Of a DNA stretch of 64,000 nucleotides, positions 1-9,401 are shown piece after piece (the first letter of the stretch is position 1; each line of letters starts with the position of its first letter). Made by a program: the position numbers and the translations under genes. Source of the stretch: Clostridium ljungdahlii (GTDB taxonomy: Bacteria; Bacillota; Clostridia; Clostridiales; Clostridiaceae); NCBI RefSeq assembly GCF_001636845.1, contig NZ_LITT01000010.1, forward strand, positions 1 to 64,000, given 5' to 3'. The notes below the pieces were generated by a model. That model searched no databases. It worked only from the letters and a program-made list of their open reading frames with translations, and was not told the DNA's origin.

Positions 1-118
1 AAAATGCTGTGAACAAGACGGTGAACTCTATCTGTTTTTGAGTTTCTTCGCCGTCGGTTGCAATTTTAGAGCATTTATTTATCATGCAGTCAAGGGTGGC
101 GGTTCTAACAATCAAACC
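1..118 (-). other. Open reading fragment running off the left edge
   Basis: The minus strand is open for about 39 codons from a stop at about 119-121 to the window edge; a TTG at 115 could be a start, but there is no clear ribosome site. The peptide (ending in IEFTVLFTAF) is not one I recognise. It lies downstream of the citrate lyase ligase gene, where citrate lyase genes could be expected, but it does not resemble CitD, CitE or CitF. It may be a short fragment or chance. Confidence 0.2.
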
Positions 119-194
119 TTATTTTAGAAAAAATTCACAACTACCTAAGCTCTTACAGGCATATTTTTTAGAGTTATTTTTTTCATAGCTCACT

Positions 195-1247
195 TTACAC
201 TATCATTAAATTTCTTTTATTTTGAATTTTATTAATTATTGGTATTGCCTCTTTTGAACACAAAAATCTGTAGGTAGTGTCCGGTACTAAATCCTTTACC
301 TGTGAAAGCTTCTTCTCTTTTATCAGATTTCTTACCTTTGAGGCACTAATAACTTCTTCATTTATACTAAACCTTGGAATTTCCATAATTTCTACACCAC
401 AATGGGGAAGCATTTCTTTCATCACATTATTATAGGTTCTAGTAACATCACAAAAAAGCTCCTCTCCTACATATCTTCTAGTAATACCTAAAGCAGGTAT
501 TATGTATTTAGTGAAGATTTCTATATCCAGCAGCGATTGCAGCCTGGCTGCCTCATTCTGCTTTTTTATAAAATAAGATGGGAAAGTTGCACTTGAGATT
601 ACATAATCTTCACCTTTATGGAATACTACATTGTTTAAATGCTGTACTCCCTGCCTGGCTAGTTCGTATCTTACATCAGATGGGAAAACTGATTTGTTCT
701 CCCATACCATAAATGCATGAACTACATCACTTTCTCTAGAAGCCTTTTCAATCAAGTACTTATGACCCAGTGTAAAAGGATTGCAGTTCATGACAAGAGC
801 TGAAACTACCCTTCCATCTACCTTCTTCTTTTTTAACTTTTCTATAAACTTATATATACCTAAAGGATCATTTTCCAGCAAAAGAACTTTGTCCATAACC
901 TTGGCCACTTTATAAAATCCCATATCACTGAACATTTTATAGTTCTTAGGCTTTGTGTAAATAAAAAGGTGGCTGTTTCCACGCCTGTACTCTTCTGCTA
1001 CCAGCTCAGATATTATTTTGTTCGAGATTCCCATGCTCCTACAGCTGTCATCTACAGCTATACATTTTAAAATTCTATCTTCAAAGGACCCTGTAGCAAT
1101 TATTTTATCTTCTTCATATATTGCTATCGTGTATTCCACATTTTTGTCAAATCGCAATCCCTGTTTTAAAAGGAATTGTTCTACTTCCTGCAGTCTTCTA
1201 AAGTCTCTTTTATCTATTATTTCTTCTTGTAAACTAAGGTATTCCAC
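195..1247 (-). CDS. citC: [citrate (pro-3S)-lyase] ligase CitC
   Basis: The enzyme acetylates the phosphoribosyl-dephospho-CoA prosthetic group of citrate lyase with ATP and acetate, switching the lyase on in the cytoplasm. The N-terminal third is a GNAT-like fold (CRSMGISNKII at about residue 70). The C-terminal part is a nucleotidyltransferase with the HxGH-type signature NPFTLGHKYLIE near residue 160 and ISASKVRNLI near 305. Length (350 aa) is normal. A GTG at 1247, 8 nt after GGAGG, fits better than the GTG at 1256 that overlaps the ribosome site. It follows the malic enzyme by about 40 nt and is the last gene of the minus-strand run. The lyase subunits it should serve are not in the window. 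Confidence 0.9.
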   Translation of the reverse strand: MEYLSLQEEIIDKRDFRRLQEVEQFLLKQGLRFDKNVEYTIAIYEEDKIIATGSFEDRILKCIAVDDSCRSMGISNKIISELVAEEYRRGNSHLFIYTKPKNYKMFSDMGFYKVAKVMDKVLLLENDPLGIYKFIEKLKKKKVDGRVVSALVMNCNPFTLGHKYLIEKASRESDVVHAFMVWENKSVFPSDVRYELARQGVQHLNNVVFHKGEDYVISSATFPSYFIKKQNEAARLQSLLDIEIFTKYIIPALGITRRYVGEELFCDVTRTYNNVMKEMLPHCGVEIMEIPRFSINEEVISASKVRNLIKEKKLSQVKDLVPDTTYRFLCSKEAIPIINKIQNKRNLMIV

Positions 1248-1286
1248 TGCAGCCACCTCCCCACTAAGCCAACAACAAATACATAA

Positions 1287-2459
1287 TTATGCTGTAACTT
1301 TATTATTTCTTTGTGCTACATCCATAACTGCTTTGGAAACTGCATCACAAACATTTCTATTAAATACACTTGGTATTATATATTCTTCATTTAATTCATC
1401 TTTCTTTACTAAATTTGCAAGTCCTTTAGCTGCTGCAATTTTCATTTCATCACATATTTTCCTGGCTCTTACACTTAAAGCTCCCTTGAAAATTCCTGGG
1501 AAAACTAAAACATTGTTTATTTGATTTGGGAAATCTGACCTTCCTGTTGCTATAACCTTAGCTCCTGCTTTTTTTGCTTCCTCAGGCATTATTTCAGGTG
1601 TTGGATTGGCTAATGCAAAAATTATACTATCTTTGTTCATAACTTCTACCATTTCACCAGTTACTACATTTCCAGCAGAAACACCTATAAAAACATCTGC
1701 GTTTTTCATTGCATCTTTTAATGTTCCCTTTTCTAAACTTCTATTTGTTACCTTTGCTATTTGTTTCTGAGGTTCGTTTAAGCAGTCATCTCCTTCGTAA
1801 ACTATACCATTTATGTCACAAAGTACTATGTTTTTTACTCCTGCTGAAATCAAAAGCTTAGCTGTTGCAATACCTGAAGCACCAGCACCGTTTATAACAA
1901 CTTTTATATCACTAATGTCTTTATTTACTATTTTCAATGCATTGTACAGACCTGCTAACACTGCAATGGCAGTACCATGCTGGTCATCATGATATATTGG
2001 TATATCTAATTCTTCTTTTAACTTATCTTCAATATAGAAACATTCAGGTGCTTTTATGTCCTCAAGGTGTATTCCGCCAAATCCCGGTGCAATGTTTTTA
2101 ATAGTATTTACTATATCATCAGGATCTGTAGAATCTACACATATTGGTATTGCATTTACATTTGCAAATCTTTTAAGTAAAAGAGCTTTGCCTTCAACTA
2201 CAGGAAGACCTGCTGCTGGTCCTATATTGCCAAGTCCTAGTACTGCAGTTCCATTTGTAACTACAGCTACTGTCTTCCCTTTTATTGTATATTCATATGC
2301 CTTTTCTTCATCCTTGGCAATTTCCAGACATGGCCCTGCCACACCTGGTGTATAAGCTACTGCCAAATCATCACCGTTTCTCAATGGCATCGTTCCAACG
2401 ATTTCTATAGTACCGTGCTTTTCTCTATGTAATTTTAAGGACTCTTCTTCTACATTCAT
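1287..2459 (-). CDS. NAD(P)-dependent malic enzyme
   Basis: The enzyme oxidatively decarboxylates malate to pyruvate, and many bacterial forms also decarboxylate oxaloacetate. The protein (390 aa) has the short bacterial architecture without a phosphotransacetylase tail. Visible are the N-terminal YTPGVAGPCLEI segment, the catalytic/metal region with YHDDQHGTA near residue 155, and a Rossmann GAGASGIATAKLL loop near 190. The ATG at 2459 lies 9 nt after GAGAGGG; an ATG 18 nt upstream is possible. It sits between the chemoreceptor gene (about 75 nt) and citC (about 40 nt), probably in one operon, and would route C4 acids from citrate cleavage to pyruvate. Confidence 0.94.
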   Translation of the reverse strand: MNVEEESLKLHREKHGTIEIVGTMPLRNGDDLAVAYTPGVAGPCLEIAKDEEKAYEYTIKGKTVAVVTNGTAVLGLGNIGPAAGLPVVEGKALLLKRFANVNAIPICVDSTDPDDIVNTIKNIAPGFGGIHLEDIKAPECFYIEDKLKEELDIPIYHDDQHGTAIAVLAGLYNALKIVNKDISDIKVVINGAGASGIATAKLLISAGVKNIVLCDINGIVYEGDDCLNEPQKQIAKVTNRSLEKGTLKDAMKNADVFIGVSAGNVVTGEMVEVMNKDSIIFALANPTPEIMPEEAKKAGAKVIATGRSDFPNQINNVLVFPGIFKGALSVRARKICDEMKIAAAKGLANLVKKDELNEEYIIPSVFNRNVCDAVSKAVMDVAQRNNKVTA

Positions 2460-2533
2460 ATTTTCTCGCCCTCTCATTTCCTGCCTAACTTAAATTTTAT
2501 TCATTAAAATTTACAGTTTAATATAAAAATATC

Positions 2534-3607
2534 TTATTTCTTCATCATATCTATTAGTTTGCCTCCGACATCGCTCAGTTCTTCTAACATATGAGCAATA
2601 TTTTGATTTGCCTGTGCTTGCTCTTGTGTAATAGCGTTACTCTGTTTAACATTTTTTAATACAAATTCAACAGAGTTACGTAATCCATTCAGCATAGTAC
2701 CTATTTTGCTAGCAGAAACCTTACTTTCCGCAGATAATTTACGAATTTCTGATGCAACAATAGAAAAGCTTCTTCCATATTCACCAGCTCTTGATGCCTC
2801 AATAGCAGCATTCAAGCCTAACAAATTCGTACTCTTGGCCACTTGCTGAATAATTTTCAATATTGATGAAGTATTATTTACTTCTTTGAAGGCTTTAGTT
2901 GCAATATTAGCAGTTTCTTGACTCATAGAAGCAAGTTCCTCTGAAGAGGAAGCCAGTTCTTCAACAGCAGCATTAGACTGTTCTATAGCTGAATATAATT
3001 TGGAAGCATATTGATGAATCTCTTCAGCCCTTTTTTTCTCCTGTAAATATTCATTTTCTTTTGATTTAGCAATTCCAATAGCTTCATCTATAGCCCGTTT
3101 AATAGAAACTTTTTTTGTATCTAGCGGCTCAACTTTCATACCATACTTTTTTGCTGCCTTAATTGCAGTTGATCCAGCAACAACGCCTCTTATTCCTTGC
3201 TTTTCAAGTTTTAAAACTAACTTATCCAACTCTTCCAATTCATAGGGACGAATATATATTTCAGTGTTTCCCACTTTATAATCATAAAAACCTTCACCAA
3301 TTAGAAATGGTGATGCTACTACAGCAATTTTATCAATTCCATAAGTAGTTAGCCTCTGTATCGGTTCTAGAATATCACCAGTTGAACATGTAACGTAAAC
3401 TACAGTTTTGCCAGAAAATTGTTGTAGTAATTTTGCTGTCTTGCCTCGGCTAATAAAAACACTTATATTAGAATTGTTTTTTACAATATCTCTACTTTTT
3501 TCCATAGAACTAACTATAACAGGAATATCTAAACCCATGTCTGAATTCACTTGCAAAGCTACTTCTTTCATTTTTTCCGATACTGCAACAAACATTATAT
3601 TTTTCAC
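2534..3607 (-). CDS. Soluble chemoreceptor with PrpR_N-like sensor and MCP signalling domain
   Basis: No transmembrane segment or signal peptide is visible, so this is a cytoplasmic chemotaxis transducer. Residues 1 to about 170 look like the PrpR_N ligand-binding fold found in sigma-54 regulators ([40 protein letters not shown]). Residues about 190-355 form a short coiled-coil MCP domain whose tip reads [19 protein letters not shown] followed by EIRKL, the part that contacts CheA/CheW. GTG at 3607 is placed 6 nt after GGAGGTC and preferred to the ATG at 3625. It is embedded between aconitase and malic enzyme. Receptor length is short, and no methylation sites were assigned. The same sensor fold recurs in the activator at 9402. 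Confidence 0.85.
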   Translation of the reverse strand: MKNIMFVAVSEKMKEVALQVNSDMGLDIPVIVSSMEKSRDIVKNNSNISVFISRGKTAKLLQQFSGKTVVYVTCSTGDILEPIQRLTTYGIDKIAVVASPFLIGEGFYDYKVGNTEIYIRPYELEELDKLVLKLEKQGIRGVVAGSTAIKAAKKYGMKVEPLDTKKVSIKRAIDEAIGIAKSKENEYLQEKKRAEEIHQYASKLYSAIEQSNAAVEELASSSEELASMSQETANIATKAFKEVNNTSSILKIIQQVAKSTNLLGLNAAIEASRAGEYGRSFSIVASEIRKLSAESKVSASKIGTMLNGLRNSVEFVLKNVKQSNAITQEQAQANQNIAHMLEELSDVGGKLIDMMKK

Positions 3608-3712
3608 ATTAATGACCTCCAACATCCTAATAGCAATCTATTATTTATACGTCATTAGTCCATTTAAGTACGATCTATCTAATAACTTTTATTTACGTAA
3701 CCATAAATTATA

Positions 3713-5650
3713 CTATAATAATTTTTTAATATAATTTAGCTGTCCACCACTTAATAACACATCTTTTTGTCTATCTGAAATAGTTGCAAAAGCTTCTATT
3801 TTCATATTCTTTGTTTTATTCAATATTATAAATCTACTATTTTTAATTTTATCTTTAACATTATCTATAACTAAAACATCATCTTGACTAATCTTGTCAT
3901 AATCAGATTGATCCTTAAATCTTAATGGTAATATACCATAGTTAATTAAATTATCATGATGAATTCTAGCAAAAGATTTAGCTAAAATAGCTTTTACTCC
4001 TAAATACATAGGTGCAAGTGCTGCATGTTCTCTACTAGAACCTTGACCATAATTTACTCCTCCTACAATAATTCCACCATTGTTCTCTTTTGCTCTTTTA
4101 GGGAATGTTTTATCTATTCCATAAAATACATATTGTGAAATTGCTGGTACATTTGATCTAAGAGGAAGAATTTTTGAGCCAGCCGGCATAATATCATCAG
4201 TTGTAATGTCATCGCCAACCTTCAAAAGTACTTTACCGTCTACCTTGTCTTCCATTGCTCCTCTTAATGGTAAAGGTTTGATGTTTGGACCTCTTCTTAC
4301 AACAACATCTTCTGTATTCTCTATTGGTGAAAGTATCATTCTATCATCTATAATACGTTCTGCTGATTCTTTTACTTTCTTTAAATCTTCTACATTTATA
4401 CCATCTAAATCTCTAGGATCAGTTATTACTCCAGTTACAGCACTAGCAGCAGCAACTTCTGGACTTGCTAAATAAATTTGTCCATCAGCAGTACCACTTC
4501 TTCCAATGAAGTTTCTATTATTTGTTCTTAATGATACTCCACCTGATTGTGGTGCTTGTCCAATACCTATACAAGGACCGCATGCACTTTCTAAAATTCT
4601 TGCTCCAGTGGAAATTAGTTTTTGAAGTATTCCATCTCTAGTTATCATTTCAAAAACTTGTCTTGATCCTGGTGCTATACAAAGACTTACTTTAGGATTT
4701 ACAATCTTACCATCTAATATAATTGCAGCCTTAGCCAAATCTGAGTAAGATGAATTAGTACAGCTTCCAATGAATACTTGGCTAACTTTTACATCACTAG
4801 CTTCTCTTACTTTAATTACTTTATCTGGCATATGTGGTTTAGCAACCATTGGCTCTAATTCATCAAGGTTTATCTCTATTAATTCATCATATTCAGCATC
4901 TTCATCTGCTTTAAGTTCTATCCAATCAGCTTCTCTTCCCTGTGATTTCATGAATTCATAAGTAAGCTTATCACTTGGGAAAACAGATGTAGTAACACCT
5001 AATTCTGCACCCATGTTAGTTATAGTACATCTTTCAGGTATACTTAAAGTTTCTACTCCTGAACCGCTATATTCTACCACTTTCCCTACTCCATTTTTAA
5101 CAGTCATTCTTCTTAAAAGCTCTAGTATTATATCTTTAGCTGCAACTCCTGCTCTTAATTTTCCAGTTAATTTAACATTAATTACTTTAGGCATAATTAG
5201 TGGAAATGGTTGCCCTGCCATAGCCATTGCTACACTCATTCCACCAGCTCCTATAGCTATCATACCTAATGCACTAGAAGTAGGAGTATGACTATCTGAA
5301 CCTAAAAGAGTTTTTCCTGGTACTGCAAATCTTTCTGAATGTACTTGATGGCATATTCCATTTCCTGGTCTTGAGCAGTATATGCCATATTTTTGAGCAA
5401 TAGTCTCTAAAAATGCATGATCATCTGCATTTTCAAAGCCTGTTTGCAGAGTATTATGATCTATGTAACTTACTGAAACTTCTGTTTTAACTCTTGGCAG
5501 GCCTAATGCTTCAAAAGATAAATATGCCATAGTTCCTGTAGCATCTTGAGTTAGCGTCTGATCAACCTTAATTGATATCTCCTGTCCAGCAATCATTTCT
5601 CCTTCTATTAAATGTGACTTTAAAATTTTCCTAGTTATGTTTTCTGCCAT
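3713..5650 (-). CDS. Aconitate hydratase
   Basis: Interconverts citrate, cis-aconitate and isocitrate using a [4Fe-4S] cluster. The 645-aa protein is the shorter bacterial/mitochondrial-like type. Cluster cysteines are visible in IGSCTNSSYSDL (about residue 297) and in ACGPCIGIGQAPQSGG (about 357-370). The C-terminal swivel domain carries YGQGSSREHAALAP near 545. The start has a good site (AAAGGCAGG) in front of ATG. It lies between the CitMHS transporter, from which a perfect inverted repeat separates it, and the PrpR_N chemoreceptor (about 105 nt). In this context it probably feeds aconitate or isocitrate into citrate, or citrate toward glutamate. Confidence 0.96.
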   Translation of the reverse strand: MAENITRKILKSHLIEGEMIAGQEISIKVDQTLTQDATGTMAYLSFEALGLPRVKTEVSVSYIDHNTLQTGFENADDHAFLETIAQKYGIYCSRPGNGICHQVHSERFAVPGKTLLGSDSHTPTSSALGMIAIGAGGMSVAMAMAGQPFPLIMPKVINVKLTGKLRAGVAAKDIILELLRRMTVKNGVGKVVEYSGSGVETLSIPERCTITNMGAELGVTTSVFPSDKLTYEFMKSQGREADWIELKADEDAEYDELIEINLDELEPMVAKPHMPDKVIKVREASDVKVSQVFIGSCTNSSYSDLAKAAIILDGKIVNPKVSLCIAPGSRQVFEMITRDGILQKLISTGARILESACGPCIGIGQAPQSGGVSLRTNNRNFIGRSGTADGQIYLASPEVAAASAVTGVITDPRDLDGINVEDLKKVKESAERIIDDRMILSPIENTEDVVVRRGPNIKPLPLRGAMEDKVDGKVLLKVGDDITTDDIMPAGSKILPLRSNVPAISQYVFYGIDKTFPKRAKENNGGIIVGGVNYGQGSSREHAALAPMYLGVKAILAKSFARIHHDNLINYGILPLRFKDQSDYDKISQDDVLVIDNVKDKIKNSRFIILNKTKNMKIEAFATISDRQKDVLLSGGQLNYIKKLL

Positions 5651-5710
5651 TGCTAATTCCTGCCTTTCTTAAATAAATACATTTAACATTATAATCTTAT
5701 CTAAATCATC

Positions 5711-5754
5711 CTTTATGGTATAATGTTTTGATTGAAAATTACTATACCATAAAG
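5711..5754. promoter_or_regulatory. 12-bp perfect inverted repeat between transporter and aconitase
   Basis: CTTTATGGTATA at 5711-5722 is repeated as its exact complement at 5743-5754, with a 20-base A/T-rich loop. There is no run of T after it on the minus strand, so it is not a classic terminator. It could attenuate or protect the transcript between the transporter and aconitase, or bind a regulator. Confidence 0.5.
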
Positions 5755-5801
5755 TGATAATTTATTGATTTTTTACACTCACTGTTTATCTAGCTACCTA
5801 G

Positions 5802-7112
5802 TTATACATAAATACCTGTAATCAAGCCAAGAACGATTATAACTACATTACAAACACTCTGTACACGAACTGCAAGGCTAACATACTCATCCATATCAAT
5901 TTCAGCCATACTAACTCCTACATATGTTCCACCTGTCATAGGAGAAGATCCTGTACCTAAGCCTATATTGGAAACATACGGTGTAACTACTTGTACTGGA
6001 GTCAGTCCAAACCCGTGTCCAACACCAATCAATATTGGTAAAAGTGACAAATAAATTTGGTAAGGAAGATAACGCAAAACAATAACTGCACAAGCCAATA
6101 ATATAAGATGTGCATATCTTACCAAGCTGTGTGGGAAAATCCACATAATTAATTTAACAAAGCCTTTAGTCATGCCTGTACTATTAAAAACTCCAGTAAA
6201 CACTGCAATGGCCATAAGCATAAATAATAGATTAAAATATGAACGAGCAACTTTGCCATTAATTTTATTTTGATCAGATATTTTTGGATAATTAATAACA
6301 GCTGTAACGCCATATGCAAACATAAATACTATATATGCTGGATATCTAAATGCAACAAGAGCTACTATGGCCAATATTAATATAAAAAGATTTACCAAAA
6401 ATAGTTTTGGCCTTCTATTTGAACTTTCTTCTTCTATTGCTGCTTCCTCTTCTGATATTGTTTCTACAATACCAATAGTACTCACATTTTTCTTGTGTAA
6501 CTTTCCAAAATACATAATCATAAAAGGAAATATTGGAATAAATAGTAAAGCTGCCTTCCAACAATGAGCTGCTAATAAATCTGGTGACACCCCAGAAAAT
6601 GCTGACATAGTAGCAAGTGCAATTCCCCATGGAAGAAATCCCATCATAGCTATGGATGAAGTAGTAAGTATTAATAAATATCTCCTATCTAAATTTAACT
6701 TTTTATATAATGGAACTAAAGTAGGAAATGCAATCATATATGTTGTTGCAACATTAGCACTTAGCATTGCTACACTGCTAATTATAATTGTAAGTACCAT
6801 AGCTACATAAATATTCATCTTATCTTTACTTACTTGAAGTACCTTTTCAATAATAGTGTCAAACATTCCTGACTCAGAAGCCATATTAAAATAAAGCATC
6901 GCAAACATAAGCATGAATGCTGTTTTTATAAACATACTAGAAATAGCTGGTTGTAAAAATTTATCCATAGCATGTATGCTAAACCCTAATGCAAGCCATG
7001 CTATTAGTATAGGAATAACAGACGTAGCTATTGGAAATGATAGTTTTTTAGTAGTTAATGCCACTATAATAACAGCCAACATTACTAATCCAACAATGGT
7101 TGTATAATTCAT
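5802..7112 (-). CDS. CitMHS-family tricarboxylate transporter
   Basis: A 436-aa polytopic membrane protein with about 11-12 hydrophobic segments, matching the size of Bacillus CitM (divalent metal-citrate:H+ symporter). Family-like stretches are the N-terminal LVMLAVIIVALTTKKLSFP, the SANVATTYMIAFPTLVPLY segment near residue 120 and the C-terminal GTGSSPMTGGTYVGVSM. A cytoplasmic acidic loop (EEEAAIEEESS) lies near residue 222. ATG follows AAAAGGAG. It is preceded by the DUF3237 gene (about 40 nt) and followed by aconitase. The locus suggests citrate, isocitrate or aconitate as substrate, but specificity cannot be read from sequence. Confidence 0.85.
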   Translation of the reverse strand: MNYTTIVGLVMLAVIIVALTTKKLSFPIATSVIPILIAWLALGFSIHAMDKFLQPAISSMFIKTAFMLMFAMLYFNMASESGMFDTIIEKVLQVSKDKMNIYVAMVLTIIISSVAMLSANVATTYMIAFPTLVPLYKKLNLDRRYLLILTTSSIAMMGFLPWGIALATMSAFSGVSPDLLAAHCWKAALLFIPIFPFMIMYFGKLHKKNVSTIGIVETISEEEAAIEEESSNRRPKLFLVNLFILILAIVALVAFRYPAYIVFMFAYGVTAVINYPKISDQNKINGKVARSYFNLLFMLMAIAVFTGVFNSTGMTKGFVKLIMWIFPHSLVRYAHLILLACAVIVLRYLPYQIYLSLLPILIGVGHGFGLTPVQVVTPYVSNIGLGTGSSPMTGGTYVGVSMAEIDMDEYVSLAVRVQSVCNVVIIVLGLITGIYV

Positions 7113-7151
7113 AATAAATTCTCCTTTTGTTCTAATATTTTAAATACACAT

Positions 7152-7577
7152 TTATAGTACTCTATATATTGATATTTCAAGACCATTTTCTGTTCGTTCG
7201 CCAGTGCCAATAAAAATACTAGTATTTAACCATAAATACTTTTTTGATGCCGTTATAAAACGTGGTGTTGTTCTAAAATACCTTTCACCTTCAACGTTTT
7301 CATTAATGATTCCATTATTCTCAATAAAAATTTTTTCTCCATCATCTGTCTCAATAAAATAACGTGCTGAAACCCTTTTTAATCCATCCGCCCGAATTTC
7401 CTGTGTATCTACTCCATTAGGCAAAACTTTACCACTAAAATATGGACCTGATACAGTTCCTGTAAATGGAATCATGACTTGTTTACCAAAATCATGCTCT
7501 AATATTATCCTTCCAGACTTATCACTATGTATAAGTATTGTTACTATTTCCTCTAGTATTGGTTTTTTATCTCTCAT
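7152..7577 (-). CDS. DUF3237 family protein
   Basis: A 141-aa soluble protein of the DUF3237 beta-barrel family. Conserved-looking features are the GTVSGPYFSGKVLPNGVD stretch near residue 40, the YFIETDDGEKIFIENNG stretch, and FRTTPRFITASKKYLWLN near 100. It is the first gene of the minus-strand catabolic operon, about 120 nt from the proposed start of the sigma-54 transcript. Family members often sit in catabolic clusters, but I know of no proven reaction. Its leading position suggests a step on the substrate or protection of an intermediate; this is inference. Confidence 0.8.
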   Translation of the reverse strand: MRDKKPILEEIVTILIHSDKSGRIILEHDFGKQVMIPFTGTVSGPYFSGKVLPNGVDTQEIRADGLKRVSARYFIETDDGEKIFIENNGIINENVEGERYFRTTPRFITASKKYLWLNTSIFIGTGERTENGLEISIYRVL

Positions 7578-7708
7578 TTAAAATCAATCCTTTTTAAATT
7601 TGTTTAATTTTCCGATAATTAAAACACTTCTTGACACTCTAACAAACAATTCAGCTCCTTCTTATAATCAATTCAAATTTTTATATGGTACCATTGTCTA
7701 TTATCAGA

Positions 7709-7724
7709 GCAAAATCCATGCCAA
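7709..7724 (-). promoter_or_regulatory. Sigma-54 promoter for the DUF3237-transporter-aconitase operon
   Basis: Read on the minus strand the sequence is TTGGCATGGATTTTGC. The GG (7722-7721) and GC (7710-7709) dinucleotides are exactly 10 bases apart, the diagnostic -24/-12 spacing of sigma-54 promoters. Transcription would begin near 7697 and give a leader of about 120 nt. Confidence 0.8.
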
Positions 7725-7821
7725 CGTTTACTTTCTCTACTCAAAAATCTTTTTTATTTGAAAAATCAAAGTTTTCGCTCCATAAGCAACATATATTTTA
7801 CTTATTTTAACAAATTCTAAT

Positions 7822-7870
7822 GTTGCTTTTTTAAATAACTGTCGTTTATAAAAACATTTGTTGTTTTTTG
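7822..7870. promoter_or_regulatory. Candidate activator binding sites (UAS) between divergent sigma-54 promoters
   Basis: The stretch contains GTTGCTTTTTTAAATAACTG followed by AACATTTGTTGTTTTTTG. Closely similar words (GTTGCTTTTTTTAAACAATT then GTTGTTTTTTG) occur upstream of the sigma-54 activator gene at 9321-9367. Their position about 100-200 bp upstream of both sigma-54 promoters is typical for enhancer sites. The activator at 9402 is the obvious candidate ligand. Confidence 0.5.
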
Positions 7871-8011
7871 TAATACTGATTTCAAAGCAGAACTTAAGCC
7901 AAGATTAAATATAAACTTTTTAAAAATTTCATTTCATCAATTATGTATAGTTTTATAAGCAAACCACTTATCATTATTTATTAAAAAGAGAATTCAAATA
8001 AATAATAAGCA

Positions 8012-8029
8012 TTGGCATTAATATTGCTT
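8012..8029 (+). promoter_or_regulatory. Sigma-54 promoter for the MBL-fold gene
   Basis: TTGGCATTAATATTGCTT has GG at 8014-8015 and GC at 8026-8027, spaced exactly 10 bases, with TGGCA and TTGCT matching the sigma-54 consensus. The start would be near 8039, leaving about 150 nt of leader before the gene at 8190. Confidence 0.8.
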
Positions 8030-8189
8030 TACTAATCTATGATGTCACATTTAAAATTTCAAAAAATTAATCTTAATAGATATGTGATTGTTTAAAATAA
8101 TGATACAAGTTTTCATTTTAAGAATGTAACTTAATCAACTTAAACGTTAATAGTTACTAAAACAATTCAATTGTAGGAGGAAAATATTA

Positions 8190-9200
8190 ATGACAAATTA
8201 TTCTTTAACATCTACTAAGATGTTAAAAGCAAGCAAAAAAACTAAATCAACTGCAATTCTTGATAAAGATATGGATTCATCAAATTGGGATGAAAATTCA
8301 ACCCCTTCAGTACGTATTAAATGGAATGGTTATGCTTTCAATGAAATCAAACTTCCAAATGGCAAAAACATTGTTATAGATCCTTACTATCATAATGTAG
8401 ATAATAAATATATACTTGATAAAACAAAGACTGCTGCTGATATTGTTGATGGCTGCGATTATGTGTTATTTACACATACCCACTTTGATCATAGTCAAGA
8501 CTTTCCATACATACTTAAAAAATATCCAAGGGTTCCAGTTGTTATGCCTGAAGCAGCTATATCATCCTTTAACTATACTTATGAAATCATGAGCTTAAAT
8601 TATAATGTACAAGGGGTTTCCAATAACGATAAGCTTGAGTTCCCTGATTTCACATTAGAAACTTTTTTTGGGAAACATACTACTCGAAATTATATAACTG
8701 AAGATCCTAAAACAGTTCCACTTTACTTTGGAAAAGATGGAAAATTTGATCCTTTAAAGCTTGATTTTTTCGAAACAGGTACCATCATATTGAACTATAA
8801 AATTACCACCAAAGAAGGTTTCACAATACTTATATATGGTGGACAAATTCCATCAGACTTCAGGAAATATAATTATATTGGAACTAATCCTGATTTAATG
8901 TTTTATCAAATGGCCGCTAACAATCTAGGCGATGGCTCAAAACTAAATATTGGTAACAGAGAAAATCCAGTAGCCACCATGCTTGGAGATTTTATAGCTT
9001 CTGTTAACCCTAAAATGGCATTACCATATCATCAGGAAAAATTCAGCATGAACACTCTTTACTCTATTAGTAAACAATGTGCCAAACGTGCAAATCTTAA
9101 AGGAACAACAACAGGTTTCATTGCACCTGAGACTCACAAATGGTATCGTTTTTCCAAAGATTCTTATGGCAATATAAATGTCACTTCCGTAAAAAAATAG
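8190..9200 (+). CDS. MBL-fold metallohydrolase of the tricarboxylate locus
   Basis: A 336-aa cytoplasmic protein with the metallo-beta-lactamase metal motif HTHFDH near residue 96. Further likely ligands lie in GKHTTRN (about 165) and LPYHQEK (about 280). The fold is in the UlaG/lactonase-like part of the superfamily rather than the beta-lactamases. ATG follows TAGGAGG by 7 nt. It is transcribed alone from a sigma-54 promoter, divergent from the catabolic operon, and ends at a strong hairpin. A lactone, thioester or phosphoester hydrolysis step in the pathway is plausible, but the substrate is unknown. Confidence 0.75.
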   Translation: MTNYSLTSTKMLKASKKTKSTAILDKDMDSSNWDENSTPSVRIKWNGYAFNEIKLPNGKNIVIDPYYHNVDNKYILDKTKTAADIVDGCDYVLFTHTHFDHSQDFPYILKKYPRVPVVMPEAAISSFNYTYEIMSLNYNVQGVSNNDKLEFPDFTLETFFGKHTTRNYITEDPKTVPLYFGKDGKFDPLKLDFFETGTIILNYKITTKEGFTILIYGGQIPSDFRKYNYIGTNPDLMFYQMAANNLGDGSKLNIGNRENPVATMLGDFIASVNPKMALPYHQEKFSMNTLYSISKQCAKRANLKGTTTGFIAPETHKWYRFSKDSYGNINVTSVKK

Positions 9201-9225
9201 AAACAAATTATTGATTTAATTTAAT

Positions 9226-9270
9226 AAAGCATGCAGTCTATAACATGTCAATTATAGGCTGCATGCTTTT
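9226..9270 (+). terminator. Rho-independent terminator after the MBL gene
   Basis: AAAGCATGCAGTCTATAA pairs with TTATAGGCTGCATGCTTT around an 8-base loop, giving a stem of about 18 bp ending in TTTT. Confidence 0.85.
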
Positions 9271-9320
9271 CTAATTTTTAAACGTTAACTTATTATTGTG
9301 CTTGTTTTCTAAATTTTCGA

Positions 9321-9367
9321 GTTGCTTTTTTTAAACAATTGTTGTTTTTTGAAATAATTGTTGTAAA
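9321..9367. promoter_or_regulatory. Candidate activator sites in the activator promoter
   Basis: Contains the perfect palindrome AACAATTGTT (9334-9343) and a second AATAATTGTTGT (9354-9364), preceded by the same GTTGCTTTTTTTAAA word as at 7822. The duplication suggests that the activator recognises both places and regulates itself. Because the sites overlap the first in-frame ATG at 9339, translation more likely begins at 9402. Confidence 0.5.
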
Positions 9368-9401
9368 CTATAAATATGCATTTGTAAAAATTAGGAGTGA
9401 T

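Noticed and set aside
1018-1524. Plus-strand frame of 168 codons opposite citC and the malic enzyme gene
   Set aside because: Its low-complexity Ser/Leu/Ile product and lack of a ribosome site mark it as the shadow of the two minus-strand genes.
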